Below are positions 22,911 through 34,539 of a stretch of 34,679 bases of DNA, piece by piece. The stretch comes from Lachnospiraceae bacterium (lineage in GTDB: Bacteria; Bacillota; Clostridia; Lachnospirales; Lachnospiraceae), in assembly GCA_017517305.1 (NCBI GenBank), contig JAFWZV010000023.1, positions 1 through 34,679 on the forward strand, in the 5' to 3' direction. Numbering within the stretch: the first letter of the stretch is position 1; each line of letters opens with the position of its first letter. Below the pieces are notes generated by a model. The model searched no databases. It worked only from the letters and a program-made list of their open reading frames with translations, and was not told the DNA's origin. The position numbers and the translations under genes were made by a program.

Positions 22911-25900
22911 ATGAAAAAGTACAGAATGCGTCCTGTGGAATCGGGAAGAGGAATGCGAATGAGTTTTTCAACTGAGAAACAGGTTTTGGACATGCCAAAC
23001 CTTATCGAGGTTCAGAAAGATTCATATCAGTGGTTCTTAGACGAAGGCTTATTAGAAGTATTTAGAGATATTTCTCCTATTGTAAGTCATTCTAAGACTC
23101 TTAGCTTAGAGTTTGTGGATTTTCAGCTGTGTGTAGACGACAAGAAATACACAATTGAGGAGTGTAAGGAAAGAGATGCAACTTATGCTGCTCCGCTTAA
23201 GGTTGTTGTTAGACTTCGTAATTTAGAGACAGATGAGATTGCACAGCATGATATCTTTATGGGTGATCTCCCTCTTATGACTGAGACAGGCACATTTGTT
23301 ATAAATGGTGCAGAGAGAGTTATAGTTAGCCAGTTGGTTCGTTCACCTGGTATATATTATGGAATAGGACATGACAAGATTGGTAAGAGATTATTCTCAT
23401 CAACTGTTATTCCTAATCGTGGAGCATGGTTAGAGTACGAGACTGACTCTAATGATATTTTCTATGTGCGTGTTGATAGAACTAAGAGAGTGCCTATAAC
23501 TGTACTTCTTAGAACTCTTGGCGTGGGTACTAATCAGGAGATTATCGATATGTTTGGTGATGAGCCAAAGATTATGGCTACATTGGCAAAGGATAGCTCT
23601 GATAGTTATGAGACTGGTATTATCGAGTTATATAGAAAGATTAGACCAGGTGAGCCAGAGGTAGTAGAAAGCGCAGAAACTCATATTAATAATATGTTCT
23701 TTGATGCAAGAAGATATGATCTTGCTAAGGTAGGACGTTATAAGTTTAATAAGAAATTAGCATTCAAGAATAGAATATCAGGACATACTCTTGCAGAGGA
23801 TGTTATAGATCCAGCAACAGGTGAGGTTATGTATAAGGCAGGTGCTGTTCTTACTCGTGAGGACGCTACAGCTATACAGAACGCAGCTGTTCCATTTGTG
23901 TGGATTCAGACAGAGGAGAGAAATGTTAAGGTTCTCTCTAACTTGGTTGTTGATATGTCTGGTTATGTTGGTTTTGACCCTAAGGAGATTGGTATTACAG
24001 AGGATGTTTATTATCCAGCCCTTGTATCACTTTTAGAGGAGTATGATGACGAGGAGGAGCTTAAGAAGGCAGCGGCAGCAGCTGTTAATGAGCTTATTCC
24101 AAAGCATATTACTAGAGAGGATATATTTGCATCTATTTCATATAATATGCACCTTGAGTATGGAATTGGTAATGATGATGATATTGACCACTTAGGTAAC
24201 AGAAGAATCAGAGCCGTAGGTGAGCTTTTACAGAATCAGTATAGAATTGGTTTGTCAAGACTTGAGAGAGTGGTAAGAGAGAGAATGAATACTCAGGACG
24301 TGGATACAATTACTCCACAGTCTCTTATTAACATCAAGCCAGTAACTGCAGCTGTTAAGGAGTTCTTCGGTAGCTCACAGCTTTCACAGTTCATGGATCA
24401 GAACAACCCACTTTCAGAGCTTACTCACAAGAGACGTCTTTCAGCTCTTGGTCCAGGTGGTTTGTCAAGAGATAGAGCAGGTTTCGAGGTTCGAGACGTT
24501 CACTATACTCACTATGGTAGAATGTGTCCTATCGAGACACCTGAAGGTCCTAACATCGGACTTATTAACTCACTTGCTACTTATGCACGTATTAATGAGT
24601 ACGGTTTTGTTGAGGCACCTTATAGAAAGTTAGATAAGTCAGATCCTAAGAATCCTGTAGTTACAGATGAGGTAATTTACCTTGCTGCAGACGAAGAGGA
24701 TAACTATGTTGTTGCTCAGGCTAATGAGCCACTTGATAGCGAGGGACATTTTGTAAATAAGAAGGTTTCAGGTAGATATAAGGAAGAAACATCAGAGTTC
24801 TCTAAGGCAAAGGTTGACCTTATGGACGTTTCTCCAAAGATGGTATTCTCAGTAGCTACTTCTATGATTCCTTTCCTTGAGAATGATGATGCTAACCGTG
24901 CCCTTATGGGTTCTAACATGCAGCGTCAGGCGGTTCCGCTTCTTAAGACTGAGGCTCCTGTTGTTGGTACTGGTATGGAGGCTAAGGCCGCAGTTGATTC
25001 AGGAGTATGTATTGTAGCAAAGAATGATGGTGTTGTTGAGATATCATCAAGTGAGAAGATAGTAATTAAGTGTGATGATGGCTCAAGAGATGAGTATAAG
25101 GTAACTAAGTTCTCTAGAAGTAACCAGGGTAACTGTATGAATCAGAGACCTATCGTTAAGCGTGGAGATAAGGTAACTAAGGGAATGGTTATCGCAGATG
25201 GTGCATCTACTTGCGGTGGTGAGATTGCTCTTGGTAAGAATCCACTTATCGGATTTATGACTTGGGAAGGTTATAACTACGAGGATGCGGTACTTCTTAG
25301 TGAGAGATTAGTTAAGGAAGACGTATATACTTCAGTTCATATTGAGGAGTATGAGATTGAGGCTAGAGATACAAAGCTTGGTGCTGAAGAGATTACAAAG
25401 GATCTTTCAGGACTTGCTTCAGAGGCACTTAAGGACCTTGATGAAAACGGTATTATCCGTATTGGAGCAGAGGTTCGTGCAAGAGATATATTGGTAGGTA
25501 AGGTTACTCCTAAGGGAGAGACTGAGCTTTCCGCAGAAGAAAGACTTCTTAGAGCTATCTTTGGTGAGAAGGCTAGAGAGGTTAGAGATACATCACTTCG
25601 TGTGCCACATGGTGCATATGGTGTTGTTATGGATACAAAGGTATTCACTAGAGAAAATGGTGATGAGCTTCCACCAGGAGTTAATAAGACTGTTAGAGTT
25701 TACATTGCTCAGAAGAGAAAGATATCAGTAGGAGATAAGATGGCTGGTCGTCATGGTAACAAGGGTGTTATCTCACGTATCCTTCCTGTAGAGGATATGC
25801 CATTCCTTCCAAATGGTAGACCACTTGATATCGTACTTAACCCTCTTGGAGTTCCTTCACGTATGAATATCGGTCAGGTGCTTGAGATTCACCTTAGTCT

Positions 25901-26735
25901 TGCTGCAAAGGTATTAGGCTTTGATGTGTCAACTCCAGTATTTGACGGAGCTAATGAGTTTGATATTATGGATGCTTTAGATATGGCTAACGATTACGCT
26001 AATAGTGATTGGGAGACATTCTATGAGAAGTATAAGGATGATACAGAGAAGGAAGTAATGGATTATCTCTATGAGAACAGAGACCACAGAAAGGAATGGC
26101 AGGGAGTACCTATCAATCGTTCTGGTAAGGTTACACTTAGAGATGGTAGAACAGGTGAGGAATTTGATTCACCAGTTACTATTGGTTTCATGCATTACCT
26201 TAAGCTTCATCACCTTGTTGATGATAAGATCCATGCTCGTTCAACAGGTCCTTACTCACTTGTAACTCAGCAGCCACTTGGTGGTAAGGCTCAGTTCGGT
26301 GGACAGAGATTCGGAGAGATGGAGGTTTGGGCTCTTGAGGCATATGGTGCTTCATATACACTTCAGGAGATCCTTACTGTTAAGTCTGATGATATGGAAG
26401 GACGTACTAAGACATTTGAGGCTATCACAAAGGGTGAGAATATTCCTACACCTGGTATCCCAGAGTCATTCAAGGTTCTTCTTAAGGAGTTCCAGTCACT
26501 TGGTCTGGATGTAAGAGTTCTTAGAGATGATAATACTGAGGTTGAGCTTGGTGAATCAACTCCTGATTCTCCAGATGAGAGCCTTAAGAATCTTATTACC
26601 GGTGATGATATGGGATTCGATGAGGACTTAGAGTCACAAGGCTATAGTGGAATTGATGAGAATGATGAGCTTACATCTCTTTCAGATGATATAGATGATG
26701 AGATGTTTGATGATTTTGATGATGACGAGTTTTAG
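22911..26735 (+). CDS. rpoB: RNA polymerase beta subunit
   Basis: A 1274-residue beta subunit that forms half of the RNA polymerase active cleft and is the rifampicin target. The rifampicin region is wild type: D496 (FMDQNN), H506 (THKRR) and S511 (LSALG), equal to E. coli 516, 526 and 531. [13 protein letters not shown] and the [24 protein letters not shown] switch region near the C-terminus are intact. It ends in a strongly acidic tail of about 40 residues ([10 protein letters not shown] at the end). The ATG at 22911 is preceded by AAGGGG at 11 bases; a GTG four codons earlier overlaps that site. rpoC starts 18 bases after the stop. Confidence 0.98.
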   Translation: MKKYRMRPVESGRGMRMSFSTEKQVLDMPNLIEVQKDSYQWFLDEGLLEVFRDISPIVSHSKTLSLEFVDFQLCVDDKKYTIEECKERDATYAAPLKVVVRLRNLETDEIAQHDIFMGDLPLMTETGTFVINGAERVIVSQLVRSPGIYYGIGHDKIGKRLFSSTVIPNRGAWLEYETDSNDIFYVRVDRTKRVPITVLLRTLGVGTNQEIIDMFGDEPKIMATLAKDSSDSYETGIIELYRKIRPGEPEVVESAETHINNMFFDARRYDLAKVGRYKFNKKLAFKNRISGHTLAEDVIDPATGEVMYKAGAVLTREDATAIQNAAVPFVWIQTEERNVKVLSNLVVDMSGYVGFDPKEIGITEDVYYPALVSLLEEYDDEEELKKAAAAAVNELIPKHITREDIFASISYNMHLEYGIGNDDDIDHLGNRRIRAVGELLQNQYRIGLSRLERVVRERMNTQDVDTITPQSLINIKPVTAAVKEFFGSSQLSQFMDQNNPLSELTHKRRLSALGPGGLSRDRAGFEVRDVHYTHYGRMCPIETPEGPNIGLINSLATYARINEYGFVEAPYRKLDKSDPKNPVVTDEVIYLAADEEDNYVVAQANEPLDSEGHFVNKKVSGRYKEETSEFSKAKVDLMDVSPKMVFSVATSMIPFLENDDANRALMGSNMQRQAVPLLKTEAPVVGTGMEAKAAVDSGVCIVAKNDGVVEISSSEKIVIKCDDGSRDEYKVTKFSRSNQGNCMNQRPIVKRGDKVTKGMVIADGASTCGGEIALGKNPLIGFMTWEGYNYEDAVLLSERLVKEDVYTSVHIEEYEIEARDTKLGAEEITKDLSGLASEALKDLDENGIIRIGAEVRARDILVGKVTPKGETELSAEERLLRAIFGEKAREVRDTSLRVPHGAYGVVMDTKVFTRENGDELPPGVNKTVRVYIAQKRKISVGDKMAGRHGNKGVISRILPVEDMPFLPNGRPLDIVLNPLGVPSRMNIGQVLEIHLSLAAKVLGFDVSTPVFDGANEFDIMDALDMANDYANSDWETFYEKYKDDTEKEVMDYLYENRDHRKEWQGVPINRSGKVTLRDGRTGEEFDSPVTIGFMHYLKLHHLVDDKIHARSTGPYSLVTQQPLGGKAQFGGQRFGEMEVWALEAYGASYTLQEILTVKSDDMEGRTKTFEAITKGENIPTPGIPESFKVLLKEFQSLGLDVRVLRDDNTEVELGESTPDSPDESLKNLITGDDMGFDEDLESQGYSGIDENDELTSLSDDIDDEMFDDFDDDEF

Positions 26736-26753
26736 TGAAAGGAGATTTGTAGG

Positions 26754-29700
26754 ATGTCAGCTATTAATAATGGAACAACACAGCAACAACCTTTATATTT
26801 TGATGCAATCAAAATAGGACTTGCGTCTCCTGAAAAGATTAGAGAGTGGTCTAGAGGTGAGGTTACTAAACCAGAGACTATAAATTATAGAACCCTTAAG
26901 CCAGAGAAGGATGGATTATTCTGTGAGAAAATATTCGGACCATCTAAGGACTGGGAGTGTCATTGTGGAAAGTACAAGAAGGTTCGTTTTAAGGGAACTG
27001 TATGTGAGAGATGTGGTGTAGAGATTACTAAGGCAAGCGTTAGACGTGAAAGAATGGGACATATAGAGCTTGCTGCACCAGTATCACACATTTGGTACTT
27101 TAAGGGAATCCCAAGCCGTATGGGACTTATTCTCGATATATCACCAAGATATCTTGAGAAGGTACTTTATTTTGCAAATTATATAGTTCTTGATCCAGGT
27201 GAAACAACACTTGAGTACAAGCAGATTCTTACCGAGGCAGAGTACAGAAATGCTGAGAAGGAATTCCCGGTTGGAAGCTTCCGTGTAGGTATGGGAGCAG
27301 AGGCTGTTAAGGAGCTTCTTGAGAATATTGATTTAGAGAAGGAAGCTGCAGAGCTTAAGGAAGAGTTTGAGAATTCAAATGGCCAGAAGAGAGCTAGAAT
27401 TGTTAAGAGACTTGAGGTTGTAGAGGCATTCAGAAATTCAGACAATAAGCCTGAGTGGATGATTATGGATGCTATTCCTGTAATTCCACCAGATATCAGA
27501 CCTATGGTACAGCTTGATGGTGGTAGATTTGCAACATCAGACTTAAATGATTTATATAGAAGAATTATTAACCGTAACAATCGTCTTAAGAAGTTACTTG
27601 AGCTTGGAGCACCAGATATTATCGTTCGTAACGAGAAGAGAATGCTTCAGGAGGCAGTTGATGCCCTTATCGATAACGGTAGAAGAGGTAGAGCAGTAAC
27701 AGGTCCTGGTAACAGAGCGCTTAAGTCACTTTCAGATATGCTTAAGGGTAAGCAGGGACGTTTCCGTCAGAACCTTCTTGGAAAGCGTGTTGACTATTCA
27801 GGACGTTCAGTTATCGTAGTAGGACCAGAGCTTAAGATTTATCAGTGTGGTCTTCCTAAGGAGATGGCTATTGAGTTATTTAAGCCATTCGTTATGAAGG
27901 AGCTTGTAACTAGAGAAATCGCAAATAATATTAAGGCTGCTAAGAAGGCAGTTGAGAAGCTTCAGCCTGAGGTTTGGGATGTGCTTGAGGATGTAATTAA
28001 AGAGCATCCGGTTATGCTTAACCGTGCTCCTACTCTTCATAGACTTGGAATTCAGGCCTTTGAGCCAATCCTTGTAGAGGGTAAGGCTATTAAGCTTCAT
28101 CCACTTGTATGTACAGCTTATAATGCAGACTTCGATGGAGACCAGATGGCAGTCCATCTTCCACTTTCTGTTGAGGCACAGGCTGAGTGTAGATTCCTTC
28201 TTCTCTCACCTAACAACCTTCTTAAGCCATCAGACGGTGGTCCTGTTGCCGTTCCTTCGCAGGATATGGTACTTGGTATTTACTACCTTACTATGGATAA
28301 GTTTGCTGAGATTCCAGCAGAGAAGGCATTAGAAATTGGTGTTGCTAAGGAATACACTAAGGATGATGAGGATGCAAACCTTGCAGATCTTAATGCTGAT
28401 GGTCTTGCAGGAAAGATTAAGGCTACAGATATAGTTAAGGTTAGAGTTATTAAGAAGACTTCTATCAACAAGGTTAAGGATGAAAATGATGTTGAAAAAG
28501 AAGTTAAGGAAAGCTTCTATAAGGATATATATGGCACTGTAAAGGATTTCATGAAGCCACTCTTTGGTAGTGTGAACCTTGCAATGCTTGCATATGAGAA
28601 TAAGGAGATTACACTTCATCAGAAGATTAGAGTTAAGAGAACTGTAACTACAGCAGAGGGCGAAGTTGTATCTGGAATAATTGAGTGTACTATGGGTAAG
28701 CTTATCTTTAATGAGGTTGTACCTCAGGATTTAGGCTTTGTAGATAGAACAGATTCAGATAATGCTCTTAAGCTTGAGGTTGATTTCCATGTTGGTAAGA
28801 AGCAGTTAAAGAAGATTCTTGATAAGTGTATTAACACACATGGAGCAACTAAGACTGCTGAGGTTCTTGATGATATCAAGGCTATGGGTTACAAGTATTC
28901 TACTAGAGGAGCTATCTCAGTTTCTGTATCAGATATGGTAGTGCCAGAGGCTAAGAAGCAGTTACTTGCAGATGCTCAGGAATCAGTAGATAAGATTACT
29001 TTCTTGTATGGTAGAGGATACCTTACAGATGAAGAGAGATATAAGAATGTAATTAAGGTTTGGAATGAGGCGGATGCAAAGCTTACTAAGGCTCTTCTTG
29101 ATGGCCTTGATAAGTATAACAATATTTACATGATGGCCGACTCAGGAGCGAGAGGTTCTGACCAGCAGATTAAGCAGCTTGCAGGTATGAGAGGACTTAT
29201 GGCTGATACATCAGGACGTACTATCGAGCTTCCTATCAAGGCAAACTTCCGTGAAGGTCTTGATGTACTTGATTACTTCATTTCTGCTCATGGTGCTCGT
29301 AAGGGTCTTTCTGATACAGCTCTTCGTACTGCCGATTCAGGATACCTTACTCGTCGTTTGGTTGACGTTTCTCAGGATCTTATCATTAGAGAGGTTGACT
29401 GTCAGCCAGATGCAGATGAGAAGCCAGGTATGTATGTACAGGCAATCAAGGAAGGAAAGAAGGAAACAGAATCTCTTCAGGAGAGAATTACAGGTCGTTA
29501 CTTAGCAGAGAGTATTTTCGATGCAGAAGGCAATATGCTTGTAAAGAAGAATCATATGATTACTCCTAAGAGAGCAGAAATCATCATCAAGAAGGGTGTT
29601 GATGAGCAGGGAGTTCCTTTCACAGTAGATGGAGCAGTTAGAAAAGATGCTTCTGTTAAGATTAGAACAATTATTACTTGTAAGTCACATATCGGTATAT

Positions 29701-30683
29701 GTTCAAAGTGTTATGGTGCTAACATGGCTACTGGTCAGGCAGTTCAGGTTGGTGAGGCAGTAGGTATAATTGCTGCACAGTCAATCGGTGAGCCAGGTAC
29801 TCAGCTTACAATGAGAACATTCCATACTGGTGGTGTTGCCGGTGATGATATCACTCAGGGTCTTCCTAGAGTTGAAGAGCTTTTCGAGGCTAGAAAGCCA
29901 AAGGGACTTGCTATTATAGCAGAGTTTGGCGGAGAGGTTGAGATTAGAGACACTAAGAAGAAGAGAGAAGTAGTAATTACTAATAGAGAAACTGGAGAGG
30001 CTAAGGCATACCTTATACCATTCGGTTCAAAGATTAAGGTAACAGATGGTCAGACTCTTCAGGCCGGTGATGAGCTTACTAATGGTTCTGTAAATCCACA
30101 CGATATCCTTAGAATTAAGGGTGTACGTGCAGTACAGGATTACATTATCAAGGAAGTTCAGACAGTTTATCGTACACAGGGTGTTGAGATTAACGATAAG
30201 CATATCGAGGTTATCGTTCGTCAGATGCTTAAGAAGATTAAGATAGAGGATAATGGAGATACAAATTACCTTCCAGGAACATTAGTTGACGCATTAGAAT
30301 ATGCTGAGACCAATGAGAAGATGGAGGCTGAGGGTAAGAGACCAGCAGTTGGTAGCCAGATAATTCTTGGTATTACTAAGGCGTCACTTGCTACTAATTC
30401 ATTCCTTTCAGCAGCATCATTCCAGGAGACTACAAAGGTTCTTACTGAGGCTGCTATTAAGGGTAAGGTTGATCCACTTATCGGACTTAAGGAGAACGTT
30501 CTTATCGGTAAGCTTATACCTGCAGGTACAGGTATGAAGAGATACCGTGATGTAAAGCTTGATACAGGTGAGGACGAGATAACTGATGAGATTATTGATA
30601 GCGAAGATATTCTCGATGAGTCAGCTGTTGTAGAAGAAGCTGTTGTAGTTGATTCAGATTCAGCAGATGATTCAAATGAGTAA
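26754..30683 (+). CDS. rpoC: RNA polymerase beta' subunit
   Basis: A 1309-residue beta' subunit that holds the catalytic magnesium at N457-A-D-F-D-G-D463. The N-terminal zinc site is C69, C71, C84 and C87; the second is C883, C976, C983 and C986. The bridge/trigger region is present ([21 protein letters not shown]). It is about 100 residues longer than the Bacillus protein as I remember it. The extra length falls in a charged insertion between LGIYYLT (507) and [11 protein letters not shown] (612), and in an acidic C-terminal tail after about residue 1270 that ends [14 protein letters not shown] precedes the ATG. It is cotranscribed with rpoB and closed by a long hairpin. Confidence 0.98.
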   Translation: MSAINNGTTQQQPLYFDAIKIGLASPEKIREWSRGEVTKPETINYRTLKPEKDGLFCEKIFGPSKDWECHCGKYKKVRFKGTVCERCGVEITKASVRRERMGHIELAAPVSHIWYFKGIPSRMGLILDISPRYLEKVLYFANYIVLDPGETTLEYKQILTEAEYRNAEKEFPVGSFRVGMGAEAVKELLENIDLEKEAAELKEEFENSNGQKRARIVKRLEVVEAFRNSDNKPEWMIMDAIPVIPPDIRPMVQLDGGRFATSDLNDLYRRIINRNNRLKKLLELGAPDIIVRNEKRMLQEAVDALIDNGRRGRAVTGPGNRALKSLSDMLKGKQGRFRQNLLGKRVDYSGRSVIVVGPELKIYQCGLPKEMAIELFKPFVMKELVTREIANNIKAAKKAVEKLQPEVWDVLEDVIKEHPVMLNRAPTLHRLGIQAFEPILVEGKAIKLHPLVCTAYNADFDGDQMAVHLPLSVEAQAECRFLLLSPNNLLKPSDGGPVAVPSQDMVLGIYYLTMDKFAEIPAEKALEIGVAKEYTKDDEDANLADLNADGLAGKIKATDIVKVRVIKKTSINKVKDENDVEKEVKESFYKDIYGTVKDFMKPLFGSVNLAMLAYENKEITLHQKIRVKRTVTTAEGEVVSGIIECTMGKLIFNEVVPQDLGFVDRTDSDNALKLEVDFHVGKKQLKKILDKCINTHGATKTAEVLDDIKAMGYKYSTRGAISVSVSDMVVPEAKKQLLADAQESVDKITFLYGRGYLTDEERYKNVIKVWNEADAKLTKALLDGLDKYNNIYMMADSGARGSDQQIKQLAGMRGLMADTSGRTIELPIKANFREGLDVLDYFISAHGARKGLSDTALRTADSGYLTRRLVDVSQDLIIREVDCQPDADEKPGMYVQAIKEGKKETESLQERITGRYLAESIFDAEGNMLVKKNHMITPKRAEIIIKKGVDEQGVPFTVDGAVRKDASVKIRTIITCKSHIGICSKCYGANMATGQAVQVGEAVGIIAAQSIGEPGTQLTMRTFHTGGVAGDDITQGLPRVEELFEARKPKGLAIIAEFGGEVEIRDTKKKREVVITNRETGEAKAYLIPFGSKIKVTDGQTLQAGDELTNGSVNPHDILRIKGVRAVQDYIIKEVQTVYRTQGVEINDKHIEVIVRQMLKKIKIEDNGDTNYLPGTLVDALEYAETNEKMEAEGKRPAVGSQIILGITKASLATNSFLSAASFQETTKVLTEAAIKGKVDPLIGLKENVLIGKLIPAGTGMKRYRDVKLDTGEDEITDEIIDSEDILDESAVVEEAVVVDSDSADDSNE

Positions 30684-30715
30684 AAAAGCGTAGCAACAAG
30701 CTACAGGCAAATAAC

Positions 30716-30758
30716 AAAAAGCATATGCGCAAGTTACACTTGCATGCATATGCTTTTT
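30716..30758 (+). terminator. Long terminator hairpin after rpoC
   Basis: AAAAAGCATATGC / GCATATGCTTTTT, extended inside by GCAAGT / ACTTGC with a 2-base bulge, and followed by TTTTTG. It can also work on the minus strand. Confidence 0.92.
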
Positions 30759-30863
30759 GTATGTATAAGGAGCAGTGGATGTAAGAGGATACGTGTGACT
30801 GAGCGTAGTTTGTTGTATTTTTTTATATTTTAATATTTTTGTAAGATTTTTTTTAGAATATAG

Positions 30864-30892
30864 TTGACATATGAAAAAGTAAATAATATAAT
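30864..30892 (+). promoter_or_regulatory. Perfect-consensus promoter of rpsL-rpsG-fusA
   Basis: TTGACA at 30864-30869 and TATAAT at 30887-30892 with exactly 17 bases between them. Transcription should start near 30899. Confidence 0.92.
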
Positions 30893-30898
30893 ATTTTA

Positions 30899-30934
30899 GC
30901 ATGTGTTAATTGGGAAAATTTGATTAATACATGC
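30899..30934 (+). promoter_or_regulatory. 5'-terminal leader hairpin of the rpsL transcript
   Basis: GCATGTGTTAAT pairs with ATTAATACATGC (12 bp, one G-T) around a 12-base loop. It begins at the predicted first base of the transcript, and 85 bases remain to rpsL. A weaker element with GCTGC / GTAGC follows around 30970-30990. Could be an S12-type leader or an mRNA-protecting stem; not recognised as a known class. Confidence 0.55.
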
Positions 30935-31019
30935 TATTTATGTGCATACTTAACAAAGCAACTACGAGCTGCTTAGGTTAGGTAGCAACAATATTATTTT
31001 AAGAATCGGAGGTGAAAAC

Positions 31020-31439
31020 ATGCCAACTTTTAACCAGTTAGTTAGAAAGGGAAGACACTCATTAGAGAAGAAGTCAACTGCTCCTGCTCTTCAGAGAAGC
31101 TACAACTCTCTTAGAAAGAAGCCAACTGAGACATCTTCTCCACAGAAGAGAGGTGTTTGTACAGCAGTTAAGACTGCTACACCTAAGAAGCCTAACTCAG
31201 CTCTTAGAAAGATCGCCAGAGTTCGTTTATCTAACGGAATCGAAGTTACTAGCTATATCCCAGGTGAAGGTCACAACCTTCAGGAGCACAGCGTTGTTCT
31301 TATCCGTGGTGGTAGAGTAAAGGACTTACCTGGTACAAGATACCACATTATCAGAGGTACTCTTGATACAGCAGGTGTTGCTAAGAGACGTCAGGCACGT
31401 TCTAAGTATGGTGCTAAGAGACCTAAGGATGCAAAATAA
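31020..31439 (+). CDS. rpsL: 30S ribosomal protein S12
   Basis: A 139-residue protein of the decoding centre that governs translational accuracy. The residues where streptomycin-resistance changes are known are wild type: the Lys in [11 protein letters not shown] (residues 54-64) and K101 in [19 protein letters not shown] stands before the ATG. It heads the rpsL-rpsG-fusA group from a consensus promoter. Confidence 0.98.
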   Translation: MPTFNQLVRKGRHSLEKKSTAPALQRSYNSLRKKPTETSSPQKRGVCTAVKTATPKKPNSALRKIARVRLSNGIEVTSYIPGEGHNLQEHSVVLIRGGRVKDLPGTRYHIIRGTLDTAGVAKRRQARSKYGAKRPKDAK

Positions 31440-31469
31440 TATTTAGGCCACTATACTAAACAAAACTAA

Positions 31470-31603
31470 GTGCGAAAAGTAGGTTATGTTTTCTATAATA
31501 TATAGAACTATAGATAAAACAATCTAAACTATTTTTGCACGAACATATTTCCACAAGCTCTAGTGTAACGGTAACGGTGTTGCACTTTATTGAGGGAAAT
31601 ATG
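31470..31603 (+). promoter_or_regulatory. Structured rpsL-rpsG spacer, possible S7-binding control element
   Basis: Two consecutive stem structures. The first pairs GTGCGAAAAGTAG (31470-31482) with CTATTTTTGCAC (31529-31540), with inner GTTTT/AAAAC. The second pairs CATATTTCC (31544-31552) exactly with GGAAATATG (31595-31603) and holds an inner stem AGTGTAAC / GTTGCACT (31562-31569, 31579-31586). In enterobacteria S7 binds the rpsL-rpsG spacer to control the operon; a like role here is inference. A TATAAT at 31494-31499 lacks a good -35. Confidence 0.55.
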
Positions 31604-31648
31604 AGTACCGTTGAATTAATTCAAATAATAATTAAGGAGGGAAGAACC

Positions 31649-32119
31649 GTGCCACGTAAAGGACATATCGCAAAGAGAGACGTATTAGCGGATCCAATTT
31701 ACAATAACAAAGTGGTTACCAAGCTTATCAATAACATTATGTTAGATGGTAAGAAGGGTGTTGCACAGAAGATCGTTTATGGTGCATTTGACCGTATTGC
31801 AAACGAGACTGGTAAGGAAGCTTTAGAGGTATTCGAGGAGGCTATGAACAACATCATGCCATCACTTGAGGTTAAGGCTAGACGTATCGGTGGTGCAACT
31901 TATCAGGTACCTATCGAGGTTAGACCTGACAGAAGACAGGCTTTAGCTCTTCGTTGGTTAACTACTTACTCACGTGCAAGAAGTGAGAAGACTATGGAAG
32001 AAAGACTTGCAAAAGAGCTTATCGATGCTTCAAACAACACTGGCGCATCTGTTAAGAGAAAAGAAGATATGCACAAGATGGCAGAAGCAAACAAGGCTTT
32101 TGCTCACTACAGATTCTAG
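31649..32119 (+). CDS. rpsG: 30S ribosomal protein S7
   Basis: A 156-residue primary assembly protein of the 30S head that binds the 3' domain of 16S rRNA. The start [15 protein letters not shown] and the family-wide [13 protein letters not shown] are present, and the length is exactly usual. It begins with GTG at 31649, with AAGGAGGG 7 bases before; the longer open frame reaching back to 31535 runs through the structured spacer and is not coding. fusA follows 46 bases later. Confidence 0.97.
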   Translation: MPRKGHIAKRDVLADPIYNNKVVTKLINNIMLDGKKGVAQKIVYGAFDRIANETGKEALEVFEEAMNNIMPSLEVKARRIGGATYQVPIEVRPDRRQALALRWLTTYSRARSEKTMEERLAKELIDASNNTGASVKRKEDMHKMAEANKAFAHYRF

Positions 32120-32165
32120 TAGTGTATATCAATTTTGTATCTATTAATATAAGGAGGAAAAAACC

Positions 32166-34331
32166 TTGGCTGGAAGAGAATATCCATTAGAGAGAACCAG
32201 AAATATAGGTATCATGGCTCATATCGATGCTGGTAAGACAACAACTACTGAGCGTATCCTTTATTATACTGGTGTTAACTATAAAATCGGTGATACTCAC
32301 GAAGGTACTGCTACCATGGACTGGATGGCTCAGGAGCAGGAAAGAGGTATCACAATCACTTCAGCTGCAACAACATGTCATTGGACATTACAGGAAAACT
32401 GTAAGCCAAAGGCAGGTGCTTTAGAGCATCGTATCAACATCATTGATACTCCAGGACACGTTGACTTCACTGTAGAGGTTGAGCGTTCACTTAGAGTACT
32501 TGATGGTGCTGTTGGTGTATTCTGTGCTAAGGGTGGTGTTGAGCCACAGTCAGAGAACGTTTGGCGTCAGGCTGACACTTACAACGTACCACGTATGGCA
32601 TTCATCAATAAGATGGATATCTTAGGTGCGAACTTCTACGGCGCAGTAGAGCAGATTAAGACAAGACTTGGTAAGAATGCAATCTGTATTCAGTTACCAA
32701 TCGGTAAGGAAGACGAGTTCAAGGGAATCATCGACTTATTTGAGATGAAGGCTTACATCTACAATGATGATAAGGGAGATGACATCTCAATCGTAGATAT
32801 CCCAGAGGATATGAAGGATGATGCAGAGCTTTACAGAAACGAGTTAGTTGAGAAGATCTGTGAGTTAGATGATGACTTAATGATGATGTATCTTGAGGGC
32901 GAGGAGCCATCAGTTGAAGAGATGAAGGCCGTTCTTAGAAAGGCAACTTGTGACTGTTCAGCTGTTCCTGTATGCTGTGGTACAGCATATAGAAATAAGG
33001 GTGTTCAGAAGCTTCTTGATGCTGTTATCGAGTTCATGCCTTCACCACTTGACATCCCTGCTATTAAGGGTGTTGATATGGAAGGTAATGAGATTGAGAA
33101 GCACTCATCAGATGAAGAGCCATTTGCTGCTCTTGCATTCAAGATTATGACAGACCCATTCGTAGGTAAGCTTGCTTACTTTAGAGTATATTCAGGTACA
33201 ATTAATGCAGGTTCATATGTATTAAATGCTACTAAGGGTAAGAAGGAGAGAGTTGGTCGTATCCTTCAGATGCATGCTAACGCTAGAACTGAGTTAGACA
33301 AGGTTTACTCAGGTGATATCGCAGCTGCAATCGGATTTAAGGTAACTGGTACTGGTGATACAATTTGTGATGAGCAGCATCCAGTAATTCTTGAGTCTAT
33401 GGAATTCCCAGAGCCAGTTATCGAGCTCGCTATCGAGCCTAAGACTAAGGCTGGTCAGGGTAAGCTTGGAGAGTCTTTAGCAAAGCTTGCTGAGGAGGAT
33501 CCTACATTTAGAGCTCATACAGACGCAGAGACTGGTCAGACAATTATCGCTGGTATGGGTGAGCTTCACCTTGAGATTATCGTTGATAGACTTCTTCGTG
33601 AGTTTAAGGTAGAGGCAAACGTTGGTGCTCCACAGGTTGCTTACAAGGAGACATTTACTAAGGCCGTTGACGTAGATAGCAAGTATGCTAAGCAGTCAGG
33701 TGGTCGTGGTCAGTATGGTCACTGTAAGGTACGTTTTGAGCCTATGGAAGCTAACTGTGATAAGTTTGATTATGATCCAAAGGCTAATATATTAATTAAT
33801 GAGCCACCAACACTCTTATTCGAGTCAACTGTAGTAGGTGGTGCTATTCCTAAGGAGTACATTCCAGCAGTTGGACATGGTATCCAGGAAGCAGCAGCAG
33901 CTGGTATCCTTGGTGGATTCCCAGTTCTTGGTGTTCACGCTACAGTATATGATGGTTCATACCATGAAGTCGATTCAAGTGAAATGGCATTCCAGATCGC
34001 TGGTTCTATGGCATTCAAGGATGCTATGGCTAAGGCAGGAGCAGTATTGCTTGAGCCTATCATGAGAGTTGAGGTAACTATGCCAGAGGAGTACATGGGT
34101 GATGTTATTGGTGATATTAACTCACGTCGTGGACGTATCGAGGGTATGGATGACCTTGGCGGTGGTAAGATTGTTAGAGCATTCGTTCCACTTTCAGAGA
34201 TGTTCGGATACTCAACAGACCTTCGTTCAAAGACTCAGGGACGTGGTAACTACTCTATGTTCTTCGAGAAGTATGAGCAGGCTCCAAAGTCAGTTCAGGA
34301 GAAGGTTATCGCTGCAAAGAAGGGACAGTAA
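32166..34331 (+). CDS. fusA: Elongation factor G
   Basis: A 721-residue translational GTPase that moves tRNA and mRNA on the ribosome after each peptide bond. G motifs: AHIDAGKT at 18-25, DTPGH at 94-98 and NKMD at 148-151. The length is about 20 residues above the common 692-700. Part of this is a short insertion just before the G3 strand (about residues 76-88, [12 protein letters not shown]), which replaces the usual two or three residues. The remaining domains run through to the KGQ end. It starts with TTG at 32166, with AAGGAGG about 7 bases before; no in-frame ATG is near the conserved N-terminus. Followed by two hairpins and the tuf promoter. Confidence 0.97.
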   Translation: MAGREYPLERTRNIGIMAHIDAGKTTTTERILYYTGVNYKIGDTHEGTATMDWMAQEQERGITITSAATTCHWTLQENCKPKAGALEHRINIIDTPGHVDFTVEVERSLRVLDGAVGVFCAKGGVEPQSENVWRQADTYNVPRMAFINKMDILGANFYGAVEQIKTRLGKNAICIQLPIGKEDEFKGIIDLFEMKAYIYNDDKGDDISIVDIPEDMKDDAELYRNELVEKICELDDDLMMMYLEGEEPSVEEMKAVLRKATCDCSAVPVCCGTAYRNKGVQKLLDAVIEFMPSPLDIPAIKGVDMEGNEIEKHSSDEEPFAALAFKIMTDPFVGKLAYFRVYSGTINAGSYVLNATKGKKERVGRILQMHANARTELDKVYSGDIAAAIGFKVTGTGDTICDEQHPVILESMEFPEPVIELAIEPKTKAGQGKLGESLAKLAEEDPTFRAHTDAETGQTIIAGMGELHLEIIVDRLLREFKVEANVGAPQVAYKETFTKAVDVDSKYAKQSGGRGQYGHCKVRFEPMEANCDKFDYDPKANILINEPPTLLFESTVVGGAIPKEYIPAVGHGIQEAAAAGILGGFPVLGVHATVYDGSYHEVDSSEMAFQIAGSMAFKDAMAKAGAVLLEPIMRVEVTMPEEYMGDVIGDINSRRGRIEGMDDLGGGKIVRAFVPLSEMFGYSTDLRSKTQGRGNYSMFFEKYEQAPKSVQEKVIAAKKGQ

Positions 34332-34355
34332 TAAGTCTCTTATTATGACAATCTA

Positions 34356-34389
34356 AGTGGATAAGTGCTACATATGGCATTTATCCACT
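34356..34389 (+). terminator. Hairpin after fusA without T tract
   Basis: AGTGGATAAGTGC pairs with GCATTTATCCACT (13 bp, one G-T) around 8 bases. No T run follows, so it may be a weak terminator, a processing site or a 3' stabiliser. Confidence 0.6.
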
Positions 34390-34397
34390 AGAATATA

Positions 34398-34422
34398 GGA
34401 TTATGTTTCACATAATCCATTT
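34398..34422 (+). terminator. Second hairpin in the fusA-tuf spacer
   Basis: GGATTATG / CATAATCC, a perfect 8-bp stem with loop TTTCA, then ATTTTAAA. A possible weak terminator that separates fusA from tuf in part. Confidence 0.55.
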
Positions 34423-34455
34423 TAAAAATTTGATTATAATAAAAACTAAAAAGGC

Positions 34456-34484
34456 TTGAAAATATTACTATATTTTAATATAAT
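34456..34484 (+). promoter_or_regulatory. Promoter of tuf
   Basis: TTGAAA at 34456-34461 and TATAAT at 34479-34484 with a 17-base spacer, giving tuf an independent start about 50 bases before its ATG. Confidence 0.85.
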
Positions 34485-34539
34485 AGATGATAGCCGAGAA
34501 TTAGCCCAATAAGGGCAAAAGTTAAGGAGGAATATAATA

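Larger units (their letters stand above)
30684..31019 (+). other. rpoC-rpsL spacer without a gene
   Basis: 336 bases holding a small GTAGC/GCTAC hairpin (30690-30704), the rpoC terminator, the rpsL promoter, a leader hairpin and the rpsL ribosome site GGAGGTGA. No L7Ae-like ybxF gene, which many Firmicutes have at this place, can be found on either strand. Confidence 0.8.

Noticed and set aside
31535-31648. N-terminal extension of S7
   Set aside because: The frame stays open but passes through the paired spacer; S7 length and the AAGGAGGG site fix the GTG at 31649.
34332-34539. tRNA gene in the fusA-tuf spacer
   Set aside because: The stems there do not form a cloverleaf, and no TTCGA-type T loop or acceptor end is present.
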